NCBI RefSeq assembly: GCF_000808575.1
Contig: NZ_JWLW01000005.1
Span: forward strand, 1-64,000
Direction of reading: 5' to 3'
Source of the DNA: Alteromonas marina
GTDB lineage: Bacteria > Pseudomonadota > Gammaproteobacteria > Enterobacterales > Alteromonadaceae
Length of the DNA: 64,000 nucleotides
Under the pieces are notes generated by a model. The model searched no databases and had not been told where the DNA came from. It saw only the letters and a program-made list of their open reading frames with translations. The position numbers and the translations under genes were made by a program. Below are positions 29,471 through 39,965 of this stretch, one piece after another. The stretch's first letter is position 1. Every line of letters starts with the position of its first letter.

Positions 29471-29608
29471 TAAGCGGATAGCTGAGGTGTGAACACACAG
29501 CAAAGACTTTTTATTTTGTGGCAGAGCTCGCCTGATGGTGGGCTTTGTGCCTTTAAGTCTAAATTTGAAATCAGTAACCCATGCTAATTAGCGTCGATTA
29601 CAGATACA

Positions 29609-29634
29609 AAAAAAGCGCCGAAGGGCGCTTTTTT
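29609..29634. terminator. Bidirectional terminator between SDR operon and rpsT
   Basis: A-run, GCGCC-gaag-GGCGC, then six T. Nearly symmetrical, so it can end both rpsT (minus) and the operon (plus). Confidence 0.88.
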
Positions 29635-29651
29635 ACTACTAATCGTAAAGA

Positions 29652-29915
29652 TTAACCTAGTGCTTTGATTTGTGCAGCTAGACGGCTCTTATGACGAGCA
29701 GCTTTGTTCTTGTGAATCAAGCCTTTAGTAGCCATTCTGTCAAGTACTGGAGTAGCAGCAGTAAGTGCAGCTTGTGCCGCTTCTTTGTCACCGCTTGCAA
29801 TTGCAGCGATAACTTTCTTGATGCTTGTACGAGTCATTGAACGACGGCTAGCGTTGTGCTGACGACGCTTTTCGGCTTGGATTGCACGCTTCTTAGCAGA
29901 CTTAATGTTAGCCAA
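29652..29915 (-). CDS. rpsT: 30S ribosomal protein S20
   Basis: 87 residues, Lys/Arg/Ala-rich, binding 16S rRNA in the small subunit; [13 protein letters not shown] and [11 protein letters not shown] are diagnostic. The start codon is TTG. E. coli rpsT also starts with UUG, and that weak start takes part in its translational autoregulation, so the same control is plausible here. Confidence 0.98.
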   Translation of the reverse strand: MANIKSAKKRAIQAEKRRQHNASRRSMTRTSIKKVIAAIASGDKEAAQAALTAATPVLDRMATKGLIHKNKAARHKSRLAAQIKALG

Positions 29916-29959
29916 GGTGTAACTCCCAAAATAAATTCATGTCAAAAACGAGGGTGCGG

Positions 29960-29988
29960 ATTGTGCCTACCAAACGCCCAAATGTCAA
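29960..29988 (-). promoter_or_regulatory. rpsT promoter
   Basis: On the minus strand: TTGACA (29988-29983), 17 bp, CACAAT (29965-29960), then a GC-containing discriminator. About 45 bases upstream of the rpsT start. Confidence 0.75.
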
Positions 29989-30365
29989 ACGATTTAAAAC
30001 CTAAATCATTTCGCATTAAAACGCGCAAGCTATTGAACACAAAGTATGCTCAACACGTTGCACATTCTTTGCGACATTTCTCTGCGACATTTTTTGAAAG
30101 AGATTCGTAATGATATTCTTTCAGGACATTTAAGCGATAGACGTGCATAAACGATAGCACCCCATATCGGGCGCGGATTATAGCAAGAAAGTTCATAAAG
30201 GTGCACAACTATTTTGAAGAAATCGTTTCGCCTGCGATAGCCTTTAGTTATTATGGCTCGCTTGCAACCCAGCGTTGCCACTTTGCGGTTAGCAGACGCC
30301 TTTGACTATCTTTCAATTGGCTGATGCTATTCAGCCTATTCTTTATCTCTTATTGGAAGTGTGAC
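29989..30365. other. Intergenic region between rpsT promoter and murJ
   Basis: No gene recognised. Contains a short direct repeat TGCGACATTT (twice, about 30069-30094). The murJ promoter must lie here but no confident boxes were found. Confidence 0.4.
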
Positions 30366-31925
30366 GTGTCACGGAAGTTAATAAAATCTGGTCTTATCGT
30401 CAGTATTATGACCTTGGTCTCGCGAGTATTAGGCTTGGTACGTGATGTTGTTGTTGCCAAGCTTATGGGCGATGGGGCAGCCGCTGACGTATTTTTCTTT
30501 GCTAACAAAATTCCTAATTTTCTTCGTCGTCTATTCGCTGAAGGCGCATTTGCGCAAGCGTTTATTCCGGTACTAACCGAAGTCCACGAGAATAACGATA
30601 AAAAGCAACTCAGAGAGTTCGTTGCAAAAGTCAGCGGTACATTAGGCGCTATTGTTTTTGTAGTTTCTATTATAGGGGTAATAGCATCTCCTGTTTTGGC
30701 GGCTTTATTCGGAACAGGGTGGTTCGTTGCGTGGCTCGAAGGCGATGAGGCCGGAGATAAGTTTGTGCTCGCCTCGACCATGTTAAAAATTACCTTTCCT
30801 TATTTGGCGTTTATCTCTCTGACTGGGTTGGCAGGTGCGATACTCAATACGCTAAATAAGTTTGCGGTTGCTGCCTTCACCCCCGTTTTACTTAACGTGT
30901 GCATTATTGCATGCGCTATATACTTAGCTCCTACGCTTAATCAACCCGCTTACGCCCTAGCGTGGGGTGTGTTTATCGGCGGTATTGTACAGTTCTTGTT
31001 TCAACTACCATTTTTGTTCAGGGCAGGGCTCTTGGTAAAGCCAAAGTGGGGCTGGCATGACGAAAACGTGGTAAAAGTACGCACCCTGATGATCCCTGCC
31101 TTGTTCGGTGTGTCAGTAGGGCAAATCAATTTGTTGTTTGATACCTTCATCGCCAGCTTTTTAGTTACCGGCTCAATAAGCTGGTTGTACTATTCTGACA
31201 GGCTGCTTGAATTTCCCTTAGGACTGTTCGGTATCGCTATCGCTACGGTCATTTTACCTACGCTTTCCCGCAACCACGTCAGTAATAACCCCAAAGCGTT
31301 TGCTGCGAATATCGATTGGGCGTTTCGCATGGTGTGTTTATTGGGCATTCCTGCGGCAGTGGGACTTGGCGTGATGGCAAGGCCTATTCTGACCGTTATT
31401 TTTCAGCGCGGCGCGTTTACCGCAGAAACCGCCATTATGGCGTCTTACTCGCTTACCGCGTACTCGTTTGGTTTGCTCAGCTTTATGCTGGTAAAAATTC
31501 TCGCTCCAGGATTTTACTCCCGCCAAGACACCAAGACGCCAGTGAAATTTGGTATTTGGTGTATGGTCGCAAACATGGTGTTTAACCTTATTTTAGCGAT
31601 TCCGTTTGGTTATGTAGGGCTTGCTGTCGCTACCAGTATGTCAGCTACGCTTAACGCCGCGTTGCTTTATATTACGCTACATAGACAAGGTGTATTTGCG
31701 TTAAGCCGCACGTCGGTTCTGTTTATTGCCCGTGTGGTTATTGCAAGTGCAGCCATGGGCGGGCTTATTTATTATCGCGATAAAGGCTTAGGTTTCTTTG
31801 AATTGTCTCTTTCCGCCCAAATGTTAGAGGTAGGAATAACCATTTCGCTGTCGGTTATACTGTTTGTGACCACCATGGTGGTGCTGGGCATGCGACCCAG
31901 GCATTTCAGAAGCGGCGGCGATTAG
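30366..31925 (+). CDS. murJ: Lipid II flippase MurJ
   Basis: Polytopic inner-membrane protein of the MOP superfamily with about 14 hydrophobic segments, flipping lipid II to the periplasm for peptidoglycan synthesis. GTG 30366, six bases after GGAAG, gives MSRKLIKSG and 519 residues; the longer frame upstream lacks family similarity. Family landmarks include SRVLGLVRD, PNFLRRLFAEGAFAQAF and the later GLGVMARPIL. Upstream of ribF-ileS-lspA, the usual gammaproteobacterial order. Confidence 0.95.
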   Translation: MSRKLIKSGLIVSIMTLVSRVLGLVRDVVVAKLMGDGAAADVFFFANKIPNFLRRLFAEGAFAQAFIPVLTEVHENNDKKQLREFVAKVSGTLGAIVFVVSIIGVIASPVLAALFGTGWFVAWLEGDEAGDKFVLASTMLKITFPYLAFISLTGLAGAILNTLNKFAVAAFTPVLLNVCIIACAIYLAPTLNQPAYALAWGVFIGGIVQFLFQLPFLFRAGLLVKPKWGWHDENVVKVRTLMIPALFGVSVGQINLLFDTFIASFLVTGSISWLYYSDRLLEFPLGLFGIAIATVILPTLSRNHVSNNPKAFAANIDWAFRMVCLLGIPAAVGLGVMARPILTVIFQRGAFTAETAIMASYSLTAYSFGLLSFMLVKILAPGFYSRQDTKTPVKFGIWCMVANMVFNLILAIPFGYVGLAVATSMSATLNAALLYITLHRQGVFALSRTSVLFIARVVIASAAMGGLIYYRDKGLGFFELSLSAQMLEVGITISLSVILFVTTMVVLGMRPRHFRSGGD

Positions 31926-31973
31926 TATTCAATAGATGCGAAATAGAGCATGGAGTCAGAATGGCCCGTGTGC

Positions 31974-32009
31974 TTGGTATTGTGCTCGCGGTCGGCTATA
32001 ATCGCGAGC
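31974..32009 (+). promoter_or_regulatory. ribF promoter with flanking inverted repeat
   Basis: TTGGTA (31974-31979), 17 bp, TATAAT (31997-32002). GCTCGCG (31984-31990) and CGCGAGC (32003-32009) flank the -10 box and could form a hairpin in DNA or read-through RNA. Confidence 0.55.
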
Positions 32010-32045
32010 TTTGATTTTCTAGCAGTTAAAAGGTAGTGGCTAACA

Positions 32046-32966
32046 GTGGAATTTATCCGCGGGCTAAACAATGTAAAACCGCACCATAAAGGGTGTGTGC
32101 TCACTATTGGCAAGTTCGACGGCGTACACCGTGGTCATCAAGCTGTGTTGGCTAACGTGCTTGAAAAAGCGAAATCGCTATCACTTCCTGCCACCGTAAT
32201 GGTGTTCGAACCGCAGCCTGAAGAAGTCTTTATGCCTGATAAAGCACCAGCGCGTATAAGCCCTCTTCGCGAAAAGTACGAGTTGCTGCGCCAACAAGGT
32301 GTCGACAGGCTGCTTGCTGTGCGATTTAACGCGGAGTTTGCTAAGCAAAGTGCCGATACCTTCGTCCACGATTTACTGGTGGACAAACTGGGTGTTAAAT
32401 TTCTTGTTGTTGGCGACGATTTCCGTTTTGGCAATGGCCGCAAAGGGGATTTCGAAATGCTTGAGGCGGCAGGTCGCCAATACGGTTTCGAAGTAGTAAG
32501 CACCCATAGCTTTACCATGCATGCCCATCGAATAAGCTCTACCGCGGTGCGAGAAGCGTTGGCTGACAGCGACTTTGGTCTGTCTACTGAAATGCTAGGG
32601 CGCCCGTTTGCTATTCACGGTAGGGTGGTTCACGGCGAGAAAAAAGGTCGCACCATTGGTTTTCCCACCGCGAATGTCATGCTAAAACGCCAAAAAACGC
32701 CAATTCACGGCGTGTTCGCAGTGCGTGTCGACGTAGATGGAAAACACTATAACGGCGTTGCGAACATTGGTACCCGTCCTACTGTTAACGGGGTAAGAAA
32801 CCAGTTAGAAGTCCATATTTTTGATTTGTCATCTGACCTTTACGGCAAGCCCATTACGGTGTTTCCGATGGCAAAAATAAGAGATGAAATTAAATTTGAT
32901 TCTTTTGAGGCGTTGAAAGATCAAATTCAAGCAGATGCAGCACAAGCGCGTCTGTTATTAGCATAG
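32046..32966 (+). CDS. ribF: Bifunctional riboflavin kinase / FMN adenylyltransferase
   Basis: 306-residue cytoplasmic enzyme converting riboflavin to FMN and then FAD. The N-terminal adenylyltransferase domain has the nucleotidyltransferase motif GKFDGVHRGHQ (about 23-33) and the ISSTAVREAL loop. The C-terminal kinase domain has GRTIGFPTANV and GVANIGTRPTV. The start is GTG 32046. FAD made here would serve flavoenzymes such as NadB and succinate dehydrogenase, whose assembly factors are also in the window. Confidence 0.97.
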   Translation: MEFIRGLNNVKPHHKGCVLTIGKFDGVHRGHQAVLANVLEKAKSLSLPATVMVFEPQPEEVFMPDKAPARISPLREKYELLRQQGVDRLLAVRFNAEFAKQSADTFVHDLLVDKLGVKFLVVGDDFRFGNGRKGDFEMLEAAGRQYGFEVVSTHSFTMHAHRISSTAVREALADSDFGLSTEMLGRPFAIHGRVVHGEKKGRTIGFPTANVMLKRQKTPIHGVFAVRVDVDGKHYNGVANIGTRPTVNGVRNQLEVHIFDLSSDLYGKPITVFPMAKIRDEIKFDSFEALKDQIQADAAQARLLLA

Positions 32967-33235
32967 TTAAACGTGATAAAGTCACGAAAAGTTTCTGCGC
33001 GTATTAATTTTATTGAGCTTGATTTTTTAAACGTGGCTCCTTGTTCGCGAAACGCGTAAGTAAGTCACTGTGCTAGAACATATAACGTCAGCCTTGCGCT
33101 AGTAAGAACGACACACAGTTTTACGTTGAACCTTTTACATTCAGCGTTTTAATTTGAACATCGCAAAATGAATATCGCCTTCACAATGTGTTAGTGCATT
33201 GGGTGAAAATTAAGGTAACCGGATAATACAATTTT

Positions 33236-36055
33236 ATGAGTGATTACAAAGCCACACTGAACCTTCCAGAAACTGCGTTCCCGATGCGCGGTAACCTTGC
33301 TCAGCGCGAGCCGAAAATGCTTAAAGACTGGCAGGAAAAAGGGGTATACAGCAAAATTCGTGAAGCGAAAAAAGGCAAAAAGCCATTTATTCTTCACGAT
33401 GGCCCTCCTTATGCGAATGGCGATATTCACATTGGTCACGCGGTTAACAAAATTCTTAAAGACATTATTGTAAAGTCGAAAAACCTTTCTGATTTCGATT
33501 CTCCGTACGTTCCTGGGTGGGACTGTCACGGTTTGCCAATTGAATTGATGGTAGAAAAGAAAGTTGGTAAGCCAGGTAAGAAAGTTACTGCTGCCGAATT
33601 TCGTCAAAAGTGTCGCGAGTATGCGCAAAAGCAAATTGACGGCCAAATGGCTGACTTTAAACGCTTAGGTGTGTTTGGTGAATGGGATAACCCATACAAA
33701 ACCATGGACTTCAAATCTGAAGCCGACATCATTCGCGCGCTAAGTAAAATTGTAGACTCGGGTCACTTAGAAAAGGGCTTCAAGCCTGTTCACTGGTGTA
33801 CAGATTGTGGTTCGGCACTTGCTGAAGCAGAAGTTGAATACAAAGACAAAGTATCACCTGCTATCGACGTTAAGTTCCCAGTAGCTGATGTGGCTGCTAT
33901 CGCAGAAGCGTTTGGTGTGTCTGAAGGTGATTTAACCACACACAAAGCAGGTGTAGTTATTTGGACTACCACACCGTGGACACTGCCGGCCAACCGTGCA
34001 ATCAGCTTACACCCAGAGCTTACCTATGCGATTGTTGAAGTTCAACCTTCAAATGAATGGCTAGTGGTAGCGCAGGACCTGCTTGAAAGCTGCATGAACC
34101 GTTACGGCGTTGAAGATTTCCGTGAAGTGGCAACCTGTACTGGTGCCGCGCTTGATAAGCTTAAGGTTAATCACCCATTCTTAGACCTGGAAGTACCGCT
34201 AATTCTAGGCGACCACGTTACGACTGAATCTGGTACAGGTTGTGTACACACAGCGCCAGCTCATGGTGTTGACGACTTTAACGTGGGCAAGCAATACGAT
34301 ATCGAAGTGTACAATCCTGTAGGCAACAATGGCGTGTACCTTGAAAACACACCGCTGTTTGCAGGTCAGTTTGTATTTAAAGCTAACGATGAAATTATCG
34401 AAACGGTTAAAGAGAAGGGTAACCTTGTCCTAAACGTAAAATACGAGCACAGCTACCCGCATTGCTGGCGCCATAAAACCCCAATTATTTTCCGCGCTAC
34501 GCCTCAGTGGTTTGTAAGCATGGATAAAAAAGGTCTTCGCGCTGAATCACTTGAACAAATTAAGCAAACCAAATGGATCCCAGACTGGGGCCAAAACCGC
34601 ATTGAAAAAATGGTTGAAGGTCGTCCAGACTGGTGTATCTCACGTCAACGTACGTGGGGCGTGCCTATTCCTTTGTATGTGAACAAACTTACCGGTGAAA
34701 TCCACCCAGAGTCTGCGGCGTTAATGGAAAAAGTGGCACAAGAAGTTGAAGCTAAAGGCATTCAAGCGTGGTGGGATCTCGACGATGCAGCCCTGCTTGG
34801 TAGCGAATTAGACAACTATGAAAAAGTGACCGATACGCTAGACGTTTGGTTTGACTCGGGTGTAACGCATTACTTCGTTGTCGACCGTCGTGATGATATC
34901 CCGGCCTCTGCCGATTTATATCTTGAAGGTTCAGACCAGCACCGCGGTTGGTTTATGTCTTCGCTTATGTCATCAACTGCCATGCACGGTCACGCGCCTT
35001 ATAAAGAAGTGCTAACACACGGCTTTACGGTAGATGCCCACGGCAGAAAAATGTCGAAGTCGGTAGGTAATGTTGTGGCGCCTCAGGAAGTGACTAACAA
35101 ATTAGGCGCAGACATCCTTCGTCTATGGGTAGCATCTACTGACTATCGAGGTGAAATTGCGGTATCAGATGAGATCTTGAAGCGCGCTGCAGATGGCTAC
35201 CGCCGAGTTCGTAACACCGCGCGATTCTTGCTTGCTAACCTTAACGGCTTCAACGTTGAAGATGCGGTAGCAGAAGACGATATGGTCGCACTTGACCGCT
35301 GGATTGTTGCGCGCGCCAAGGCACTTCAAGAAGAACTTATCGAAGCATATAACAACTACGACCTGTTAGTAGTGTCGCAGAAGCTTACGCATTTCTGCTC
35401 AATTGAGTTAGGTTCGTTCTATTTAGACGTGATTAAAGACCGTCAGTACACGGCAAAAGCAGATGGCCTTGCCCGTCGCTCATGCCAAACGGCCATGTAC
35501 CACATCATCGAAGCTTTGGTTCGCTGGATGGCGCCTATTACCAGCTTTACTGCACAAGAAATCTGGGAAACCTTACCTGGCGAGCGCAGTGAGTTTGTAT
35601 TTACTGAAACCTGGTACGAAGGTTTTAACAACTTTACGCAAAGCGATACGTTTAACGATGCCCTTTGGCATCAAGTGTTAAGCGTAAAAGACGCGGCCAA
35701 CCAAGCAATGGAGCAGGCGCGTAAAGATGGCGAGCTAGGTGGCTCACTAGAAGCGAGCATTTCGCTTTATGCTACCGAGTCGTTGTACAACGTACTTGCA
35801 AAGCTTGAAGACGAACTACGTTTCGTACTCATTACATCAGGGGTTTCGCTAACTAAGGTTGACAGTGCACCGTCTGAAGCAAAAGCCACAGACGTTGAAG
35901 GTCTATGGTTGAGCGTTAATAAAGCAAGCGGTGAAAAGTGCGTACGCTGCTGGCATCACCGTGAAGATGTAGGCTCACATGAAGGTCACGAAGAACTGTG
36001 TGGTCGCTGTGTGACAAACATTGACGGTGATGGAGAAGAACGCCACTATGCTTAA
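33236..36055 (+). CDS. ileS: Isoleucyl-tRNA synthetase
   Basis: 939-residue class I synthetase. The HIGH motif is at about 58-68 ([11 protein letters not shown]) and KMSKS at 605-609. An inserted CP1 editing domain lies between, with [11 protein letters not shown]-type residues. The C-terminal zinc site is CVRCW...CGRC. Overall length and motif positions match the bacterial E. coli-like type. It overlaps lspA by 8 bases (translational coupling). The 269 bases before it hold no other gene. Confidence 0.98.
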   Translation: MSDYKATLNLPETAFPMRGNLAQREPKMLKDWQEKGVYSKIREAKKGKKPFILHDGPPYANGDIHIGHAVNKILKDIIVKSKNLSDFDSPYVPGWDCHGLPIELMVEKKVGKPGKKVTAAEFRQKCREYAQKQIDGQMADFKRLGVFGEWDNPYKTMDFKSEADIIRALSKIVDSGHLEKGFKPVHWCTDCGSALAEAEVEYKDKVSPAIDVKFPVADVAAIAEAFGVSEGDLTTHKAGVVIWTTTPWTLPANRAISLHPELTYAIVEVQPSNEWLVVAQDLLESCMNRYGVEDFREVATCTGAALDKLKVNHPFLDLEVPLILGDHVTTESGTGCVHTAPAHGVDDFNVGKQYDIEVYNPVGNNGVYLENTPLFAGQFVFKANDEIIETVKEKGNLVLNVKYEHSYPHCWRHKTPIIFRATPQWFVSMDKKGLRAESLEQIKQTKWIPDWGQNRIEKMVEGRPDWCISRQRTWGVPIPLYVNKLTGEIHPESAALMEKVAQEVEAKGIQAWWDLDDAALLGSELDNYEKVTDTLDVWFDSGVTHYFVVDRRDDIPASADLYLEGSDQHRGWFMSSLMSSTAMHGHAPYKEVLTHGFTVDAHGRKMSKSVGNVVAPQEVTNKLGADILRLWVASTDYRGEIAVSDEILKRAADGYRRVRNTARFLLANLNGFNVEDAVAEDDMVALDRWIVARAKALQEELIEAYNNYDLLVVSQKLTHFCSIELGSFYLDVIKDRQYTAKADGLARRSCQTAMYHIIEALVRWMAPITSFTAQEIWETLPGERSEFVFTETWYEGFNNFTQSDTFNDALWHQVLSVKDAANQAMEQARKDGELGGSLEASISLYATESLYNVLAKLEDELRFVLITSGVSLTKVDSAPSEAKATDVEGLWLSVNKASGEKCVRCWHHREDVGSHEGHEELCGRCVTNIDGDGEERHYA

Positions 36056-36596
36056 GCTTTTTCGCGAAACTGGCTTGCGTTTCTTATGGATAAGCGCGAT
36101 TGCGTTTATCCTCGACCAATGGAGTAAGTATACGGTTATCGATAGCATGTCACTGTATCAGTCGATACAGGTACTGCCGTTTTTTAACTTTACTTACGTG
36201 CACAATTACGGCGCCGCATTTAGCTTTCTAGAAAGCGCAGGTGGCTGGCAGCGCTGGTTCTTCACTGCCATTGCTGTCGTGGTAAGTGTAGTGATTTTGT
36301 GGTGGCTGAAGCAGTCACCCCGTTCGCAAAAAATGCTGCCGATTGCATTTTCCTTTATTCTAGGCGGCGCCTTGGGTAACGTTTACGACCGATTAGTCCA
36401 CGGTTATGTCATCGACTTTTTAGATTTTTACGTAAACAATTACCACTGGCCTGCGTTTAACATTGCTGACAGCGCAATATTTATCGGCGCGGCTTTGCTG
36501 ATTATCGACATGTTTAAGAATGGCGATAAAAAAAGTGAAGGGAACGGTGCAGATGCGAACGCAAGTGCCGCAGGCAATAGCGAAACCATTAAGTAG
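36048..36596 (+). CDS. lspA: Lipoprotein signal peptidase (signal peptidase II)
   Basis: Inner-membrane aspartic protease cleaving the signal peptide of prolipoproteins after lipid attachment. ATG 36048 gives MLKLFRETG and 182 residues with four hydrophobic segments. The conserved blocks [33 protein letters not shown] and [11 protein letters not shown] contain the two catalytic Asp residues. A charged Asn/Ala/Ser tail follows the last helix. The start lies inside the end of ileS. Confidence 0.97.
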   Translation: MLKLFRETGLRFLWISAIAFILDQWSKYTVIDSMSLYQSIQVLPFFNFTYVHNYGAAFSFLESAGGWQRWFFTAIAVVVSVVILWWLKQSPRSQKMLPIAFSFILGGALGNVYDRLVHGYVIDFLDFYVNNYHWPAFNIADSAIFIGAALLIIDMFKNGDKKSEGNGADANASAAGNSETIK

Positions 36597-36610
36597 TATT
36601 CGGAAAAGTT

Positions 36611-37078
36611 ATGACAGATTCATTAGTAATTGGCGCTGATAGCGAAGTTATTCTTCATTTTGATTTAAAGCTAGAAGATGGCTCTGCCGCCGACAGCACT
36701 CGCGTAAACAATAAGCCTGCTAAAATGGTAATGGGTGACGGTAGCTTAACGCCTAACTTTGAAGCGTGTTTACTTGGGCTTAAAAAAGGTGATAAAAAAG
36801 CGTTTACGTTAGCGGCGAATGACGCATTCGGTGAGCCTAATCCGAACAATATTCACTATATGGATAGAAGTCGTTTTGGCGCTGATTTAAAGATTGAAGA
36901 AGGCATGATTTTAGCGTTTGCTCAACCAGACGGTTCGGAAATTCCGGGTATTATTCGAAGCGCTGCTGGAGACTCTGTAACGGTAGACTTCAACCATCCG
37001 CTAGCAGGGCAAACGGTTATCTTTGACGTTGAAATTATTGATGTTAAACCTGGCGTGTCAGCACAAGGTGGAAACTAG
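36611..37078 (+). CDS. fkpB: FKBP-type peptidyl-prolyl isomerase, SlpA/FkpB type
   Basis: 155-residue cytoplasmic FKBP with an inserted-flap domain, like SlyD but without the His-rich tail. Family features: [18 protein letters not shown] at the N-terminus, [18 protein letters not shown], and DFNHPLAG. Between lspA and ispH as in E. coli, with 14- and 2-base gaps, so cotranscribed. A second member, SlyD, is encoded at 50492-50977. Confidence 0.94.
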   Translation: MTDSLVIGADSEVILHFDLKLEDGSAADSTRVNNKPAKMVMGDGSLTPNFEACLLGLKKGDKKAFTLAANDAFGEPNPNNIHYMDRSRFGADLKIEEGMILAFAQPDGSEIPGIIRSAAGDSVTVDFNHPLAGQTVIFDVEIIDVKPGVSAQGGN

Positions 37079-37080
37079 TT

Positions 37081-38025
37081 ATGCAAATTCATTTAGCTAA
37101 CCCTCGTGGCTTCTGTGCCGGCGTTGATAGAGCTATCACCATAGTTGAGCGAGCGCTTGAAATGTTCGAGCCGCCCATTTATGTGCGCCACGAAGTGGTA
37201 CACAATAAATTTGTGGTAGATGGGCTACGTGAGCGTGGGGCGTTATTTGTGGATGAACTTCACGAAGTACCAGACGACAGCATAGTAATATTTTCTGCCC
37301 ATGGTGTATCGCAAGCGGTAAGAAAAGAAGCAGAAAGTCGAGGTCTTAAGGTGTTTGACGCCACGTGCCCCTTAGTGACGAAAGTACATATGGAAGTTAC
37401 CCGCGCTAGCAAAACAGGTACTGAATGTATCTTGATTGGTCATGCTGGTCACCCAGAAGTTGAGGGTACCATGGGCCAGTACAGCAATGCAGAAGGCGGA
37501 ATTTATCTGGTTGAATCTGAAGCGGATGTGGCAACGCTTGAAGTTAAAGATCCGACCAACCTTTATTACTGTAGCCAAACTACGCTGTCTGTTGATGATA
37601 CCGCCGATGTTATTGATGCACTTCGCGCTAAGTTCCCCAAAATCAATGGTCCGAGAAAAGACGACATTTGCTATGCCACGCAGAATCGCCAAGACGCGGT
37701 GCGCGACCTAGCCCAAGATTGTCAGGTTTTACTGGTTGTTGGTGCACAGAATAGCTCGAACTCGAACCGTCTTCGCGAGTTGGCCGAAAAAATTGGCGCA
37801 AAAGCGTATTTGATTGCTGACGCTAATTGCATTCAAGAGGAATGGCTAGAAGGTGTAGAGCATATTGGCGTTACTGCAGGCGCGTCTGCACCGGAAGTGT
37901 TAGTGCAAGGTGTGGTAAACAAGCTTAAAGCGTGGGGCGCTGTTTCAGCGTCTGAGCGTGCTGGACGCGAAGAGAACGTGGAATTTGCTGTTCCAAAAGA
38001 GCTGCGCGTTAAACAAGTCGGTTAA
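37081..38025 (+). CDS. ispH: 4-Hydroxy-3-methylbut-2-enyl diphosphate reductase
   Basis: Iron-sulfur enzyme of the last step of the MEP isoprenoid pathway, making IPP and DMAPP. 314 residues. The three cluster ligands C12, C96 and C197 are at the same positions as in E. coli. Also visible: the catalytic Glu region around [13 protein letters not shown] and GASAPE. Last gene of the murJ-ispH run, closed by a strong terminator. Confidence 0.98.
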   Translation: MQIHLANPRGFCAGVDRAITIVERALEMFEPPIYVRHEVVHNKFVVDGLRERGALFVDELHEVPDDSIVIFSAHGVSQAVRKEAESRGLKVFDATCPLVTKVHMEVTRASKTGTECILIGHAGHPEVEGTMGQYSNAEGGIYLVESEADVATLEVKDPTNLYYCSQTTLSVDDTADVIDALRAKFPKINGPRKDDICYATQNRQDAVRDLAQDCQVLLVVGAQNSSNSNRLRELAEKIGAKAYLIADANCIQEEWLEGVEHIGVTAGASAPEVLVQGVVNKLKAWGAVSASERAGREENVEFAVPKELRVKQVG

Positions 38026-38050
38026 TTTAGCCACAATATTACAATACATA

Positions 38051-38079
38051 AACACCGCACTTCGTTGCGGTGTTTTTTT
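38051..38079 (+). terminator. ispH terminator
   Basis: AACACCGCA-cttcgt-TGCGGTGTT with a T-run to 38079. Confidence 0.9.
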
Positions 38080-38365
38080 ATGCTTTTGTCTACTGGAAAT
38101 TCAACGGCTTACGAATAGATAATAATACCTTAAATCAAAAGAGCTTTTAGCCAATTGCAAATTTAGTGCGAGGGAAGCGGCGTCATCTTAGTAATAGTTT
38201 TCGCGGACGCGAAGCCTCAAAATCCTTATAGGGTAACCGGCGGTTTCGCAAGACAGATTGTTTTAAATACGCTACTGAACGGTTATTCCTGTGCTATGTT
38301 TGATCAAGTTACGCTTAGGTTCACAACCAATTTGCCAAACAAAATATAGCTAAAAATTATACGTT

Positions 38366-38394
38366 TTGATAACCAATGATACCCAGTGTAATAC
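38366..38394 (+). promoter_or_regulatory. Candidate promoter of the pil operon
   Basis: TTGATA (38366-38371), 17 bp, TAATAC (38389-38394), about 65 bases before pilV. The rest of 38080-38460 holds no recognisable gene. Confidence 0.5.
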
Positions 38395-38460
38395 GCTTTT
38401 GTCTTACTATACTAAATTGGTGATAGCACCCATTCTTATATTTTGAATTTGGCAAAGGCG

Positions 38461-39111
38461 ATGAAAGTTAAAAAGGTGGCGGTAAACCAAGTGAAAGGAA
38501 GCACGCTTTGCACGCAACACGGTGTGGGTCTCATAGAGATCTTAATTACTCTGTTTATATTAGCGGTAGGTTTGCTAGGTGTCGCTGCGCTTCAATTTAC
38601 CGGCTCTTTTGCTAACAAAGACGCTATCAGCAGGACGCAGGCTGAAATGGTCGCTGCACAAGTGGCAGAGCGATTAAGGGCTGCTGCTCGTCCAGCAACC
38701 GTTGGTGACGGCATGGTAGCGAATAACGACTACTTTTCGAACACTACTTACAATTTCTCAGGTCTTAGTTGTGCTAGCGCTGCTCAACCTTATTACGGCT
38801 GCTGTCTAACAAGACCCGCTGATATCCCCAATTGTGAAGGGCAATCTTGTACCGAAATTCAAATGGCCAAATACGACGGCTGGGCATTATCATGCTCTGC
38901 GGTACAAACCAATCCACAAACCACAGTGTCTGTATCTTGTGCTGATAATAATACCGCTGATACGTACAGCTGCAGTCCAGGCTCCCGAGTGGAGGTTTTG
39001 CTTATGTGGCCAGTATCGTCGTCTGGTAATCAGCAATATCAGCTGAACTCTCGCTGCAATAAAGCCGAAGGCGACAGCAATGCTTGTGTTTTTAAGGACA
39101 TCACGCTATGA
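38461..39111 (+). CDS. pilV: Type IV pilus minor pilin PilV
   Basis: 216 residues from ATG 38461. Type III (prepilin) signal: a basic leader ending QHG, then VGLIEILITLFILAVG, with Glu at +5 and a long hydrophobic helix; the leader is cut by PilD. The C-terminal region is Cys-rich (ten or more Cys in ~120 residues, including CCLTR and CEGQSC), so disulfide-stabilised. Minor pilins prime the pilus and sit at its tip with PilY1. The start is uncertain: the only nearby ribosome site (AAAGG) is unusually close, and TTG 38443 is an alternative. Overlaps pilW by 4 bases. Confidence 0.85.
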   Translation: MKVKKVAVNQVKGSTLCTQHGVGLIEILITLFILAVGLLGVAALQFTGSFANKDAISRTQAEMVAAQVAERLRAAARPATVGDGMVANNDYFSNTTYNFSGLSCASAAQPYYGCCLTRPADIPNCEGQSCTEIQMAKYDGWALSCSAVQTNPQTTVSVSCADNNTADTYSCSPGSRVEVLLMWPVSSSGNQQYQLNSRCNKAEGDSNACVFKDITL

Positions 39112-39965
39112 AGGCCCTAAATCAACGTAAACAGGTTGGTTTTTCCCTTGTAGAATTAATGATTACTTTGACGTTAGGTCTAATTATCTCTGGGGCAGTG
39201 ATTCAGGTATTGGTTAGCTCAAGTGTAACAAACAAGCTGAACCAAGCTGTGGCGCAAGTTCAAGAGTCTGGGCGTTTTATTATGGCGCGTTTGTCTGCAG
39301 AGTTTTACGAAGTCGGCCGCTATGACCAAATTGTTGCAAATGTTGATACCTCTGTTGATATTGTCGCTGAAGCTGCTTATGTCGAAAATCATCCTATTGC
39401 CATAGCTGGTGACTTCCCCACGAAAACTACATTAGGAAGCGTACAAACGGGAAGCGGAGGCAGCGACAAACTCGTTGTCAGCCTATTAAATAACGAAGAT
39501 TGTACAGGAAACTCGCATGGCTATGCAGGCCGAGAGTTTCACGTAGTTAATCATTATTTTGTCAGTGGCAACACGCTTAAATGTACGGGATACGATGGGC
39601 GTGTCCTTCTTGGCCTTAAATCGCAATCCGCTGCTCCCATCACTATCACTTTGTTAGACAATGTAGAAAGCTTTCAAGTGCAATTTGGAGTGTCAGACGT
39701 AATCACGAGTTCAAATGGTCAAGCCGTGACTTATGTAACAGCTGACGATATCGATAATTTAAGAGCCCTTAATCAACAAGTGGTGTCGTTACGCTGGGCT
39801 ATTATGCTTAAAAGTTATCAGAATGAAGTGAGACAGAGTCAGACGCAAAAGTATGCGCTCTTAAATGAAGCATCGGTAACAATGGGAACCGCTCATTATT
39901 ATCAAGTGTTTACAAAGACTTTAGCGCTGAGAAATATGAAAAATTTTGTCAGGAGTTCGCGATGA
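39108..39965 (+). CDS. pilW: Type IV pilus minor pilin PilW
   Basis: 285 residues. Prepilin leader MKALNQRKQVG, then FSLVELMITLTLGLIISG with Glu at +5. The central region up to the LRALNQQVVSLRWAIMLKS stretch matches the PilW family. Overlaps the neighbours on both sides by 4 bases (ATGA arrangement), so translation is coupled in the operon. Works with PilV, PilX and PilE in the initiation complex. Confidence 0.88.
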   Translation: MKALNQRKQVGFSLVELMITLTLGLIISGAVIQVLVSSSVTNKLNQAVAQVQESGRFIMARLSAEFYEVGRYDQIVANVDTSVDIVAEAAYVENHPIAIAGDFPTKTTLGSVQTGSGGSDKLVVSLLNNEDCTGNSHGYAGREFHVVNHYFVSGNTLKCTGYDGRVLLGLKSQSAAPITITLLDNVESFQVQFGVSDVITSSNGQAVTYVTADDIDNLRALNQQVVSLRWAIMLKSYQNEVRQSQTQKYALLNEASVTMGTAHYYQVFTKTLALRNMKNFVRSSR

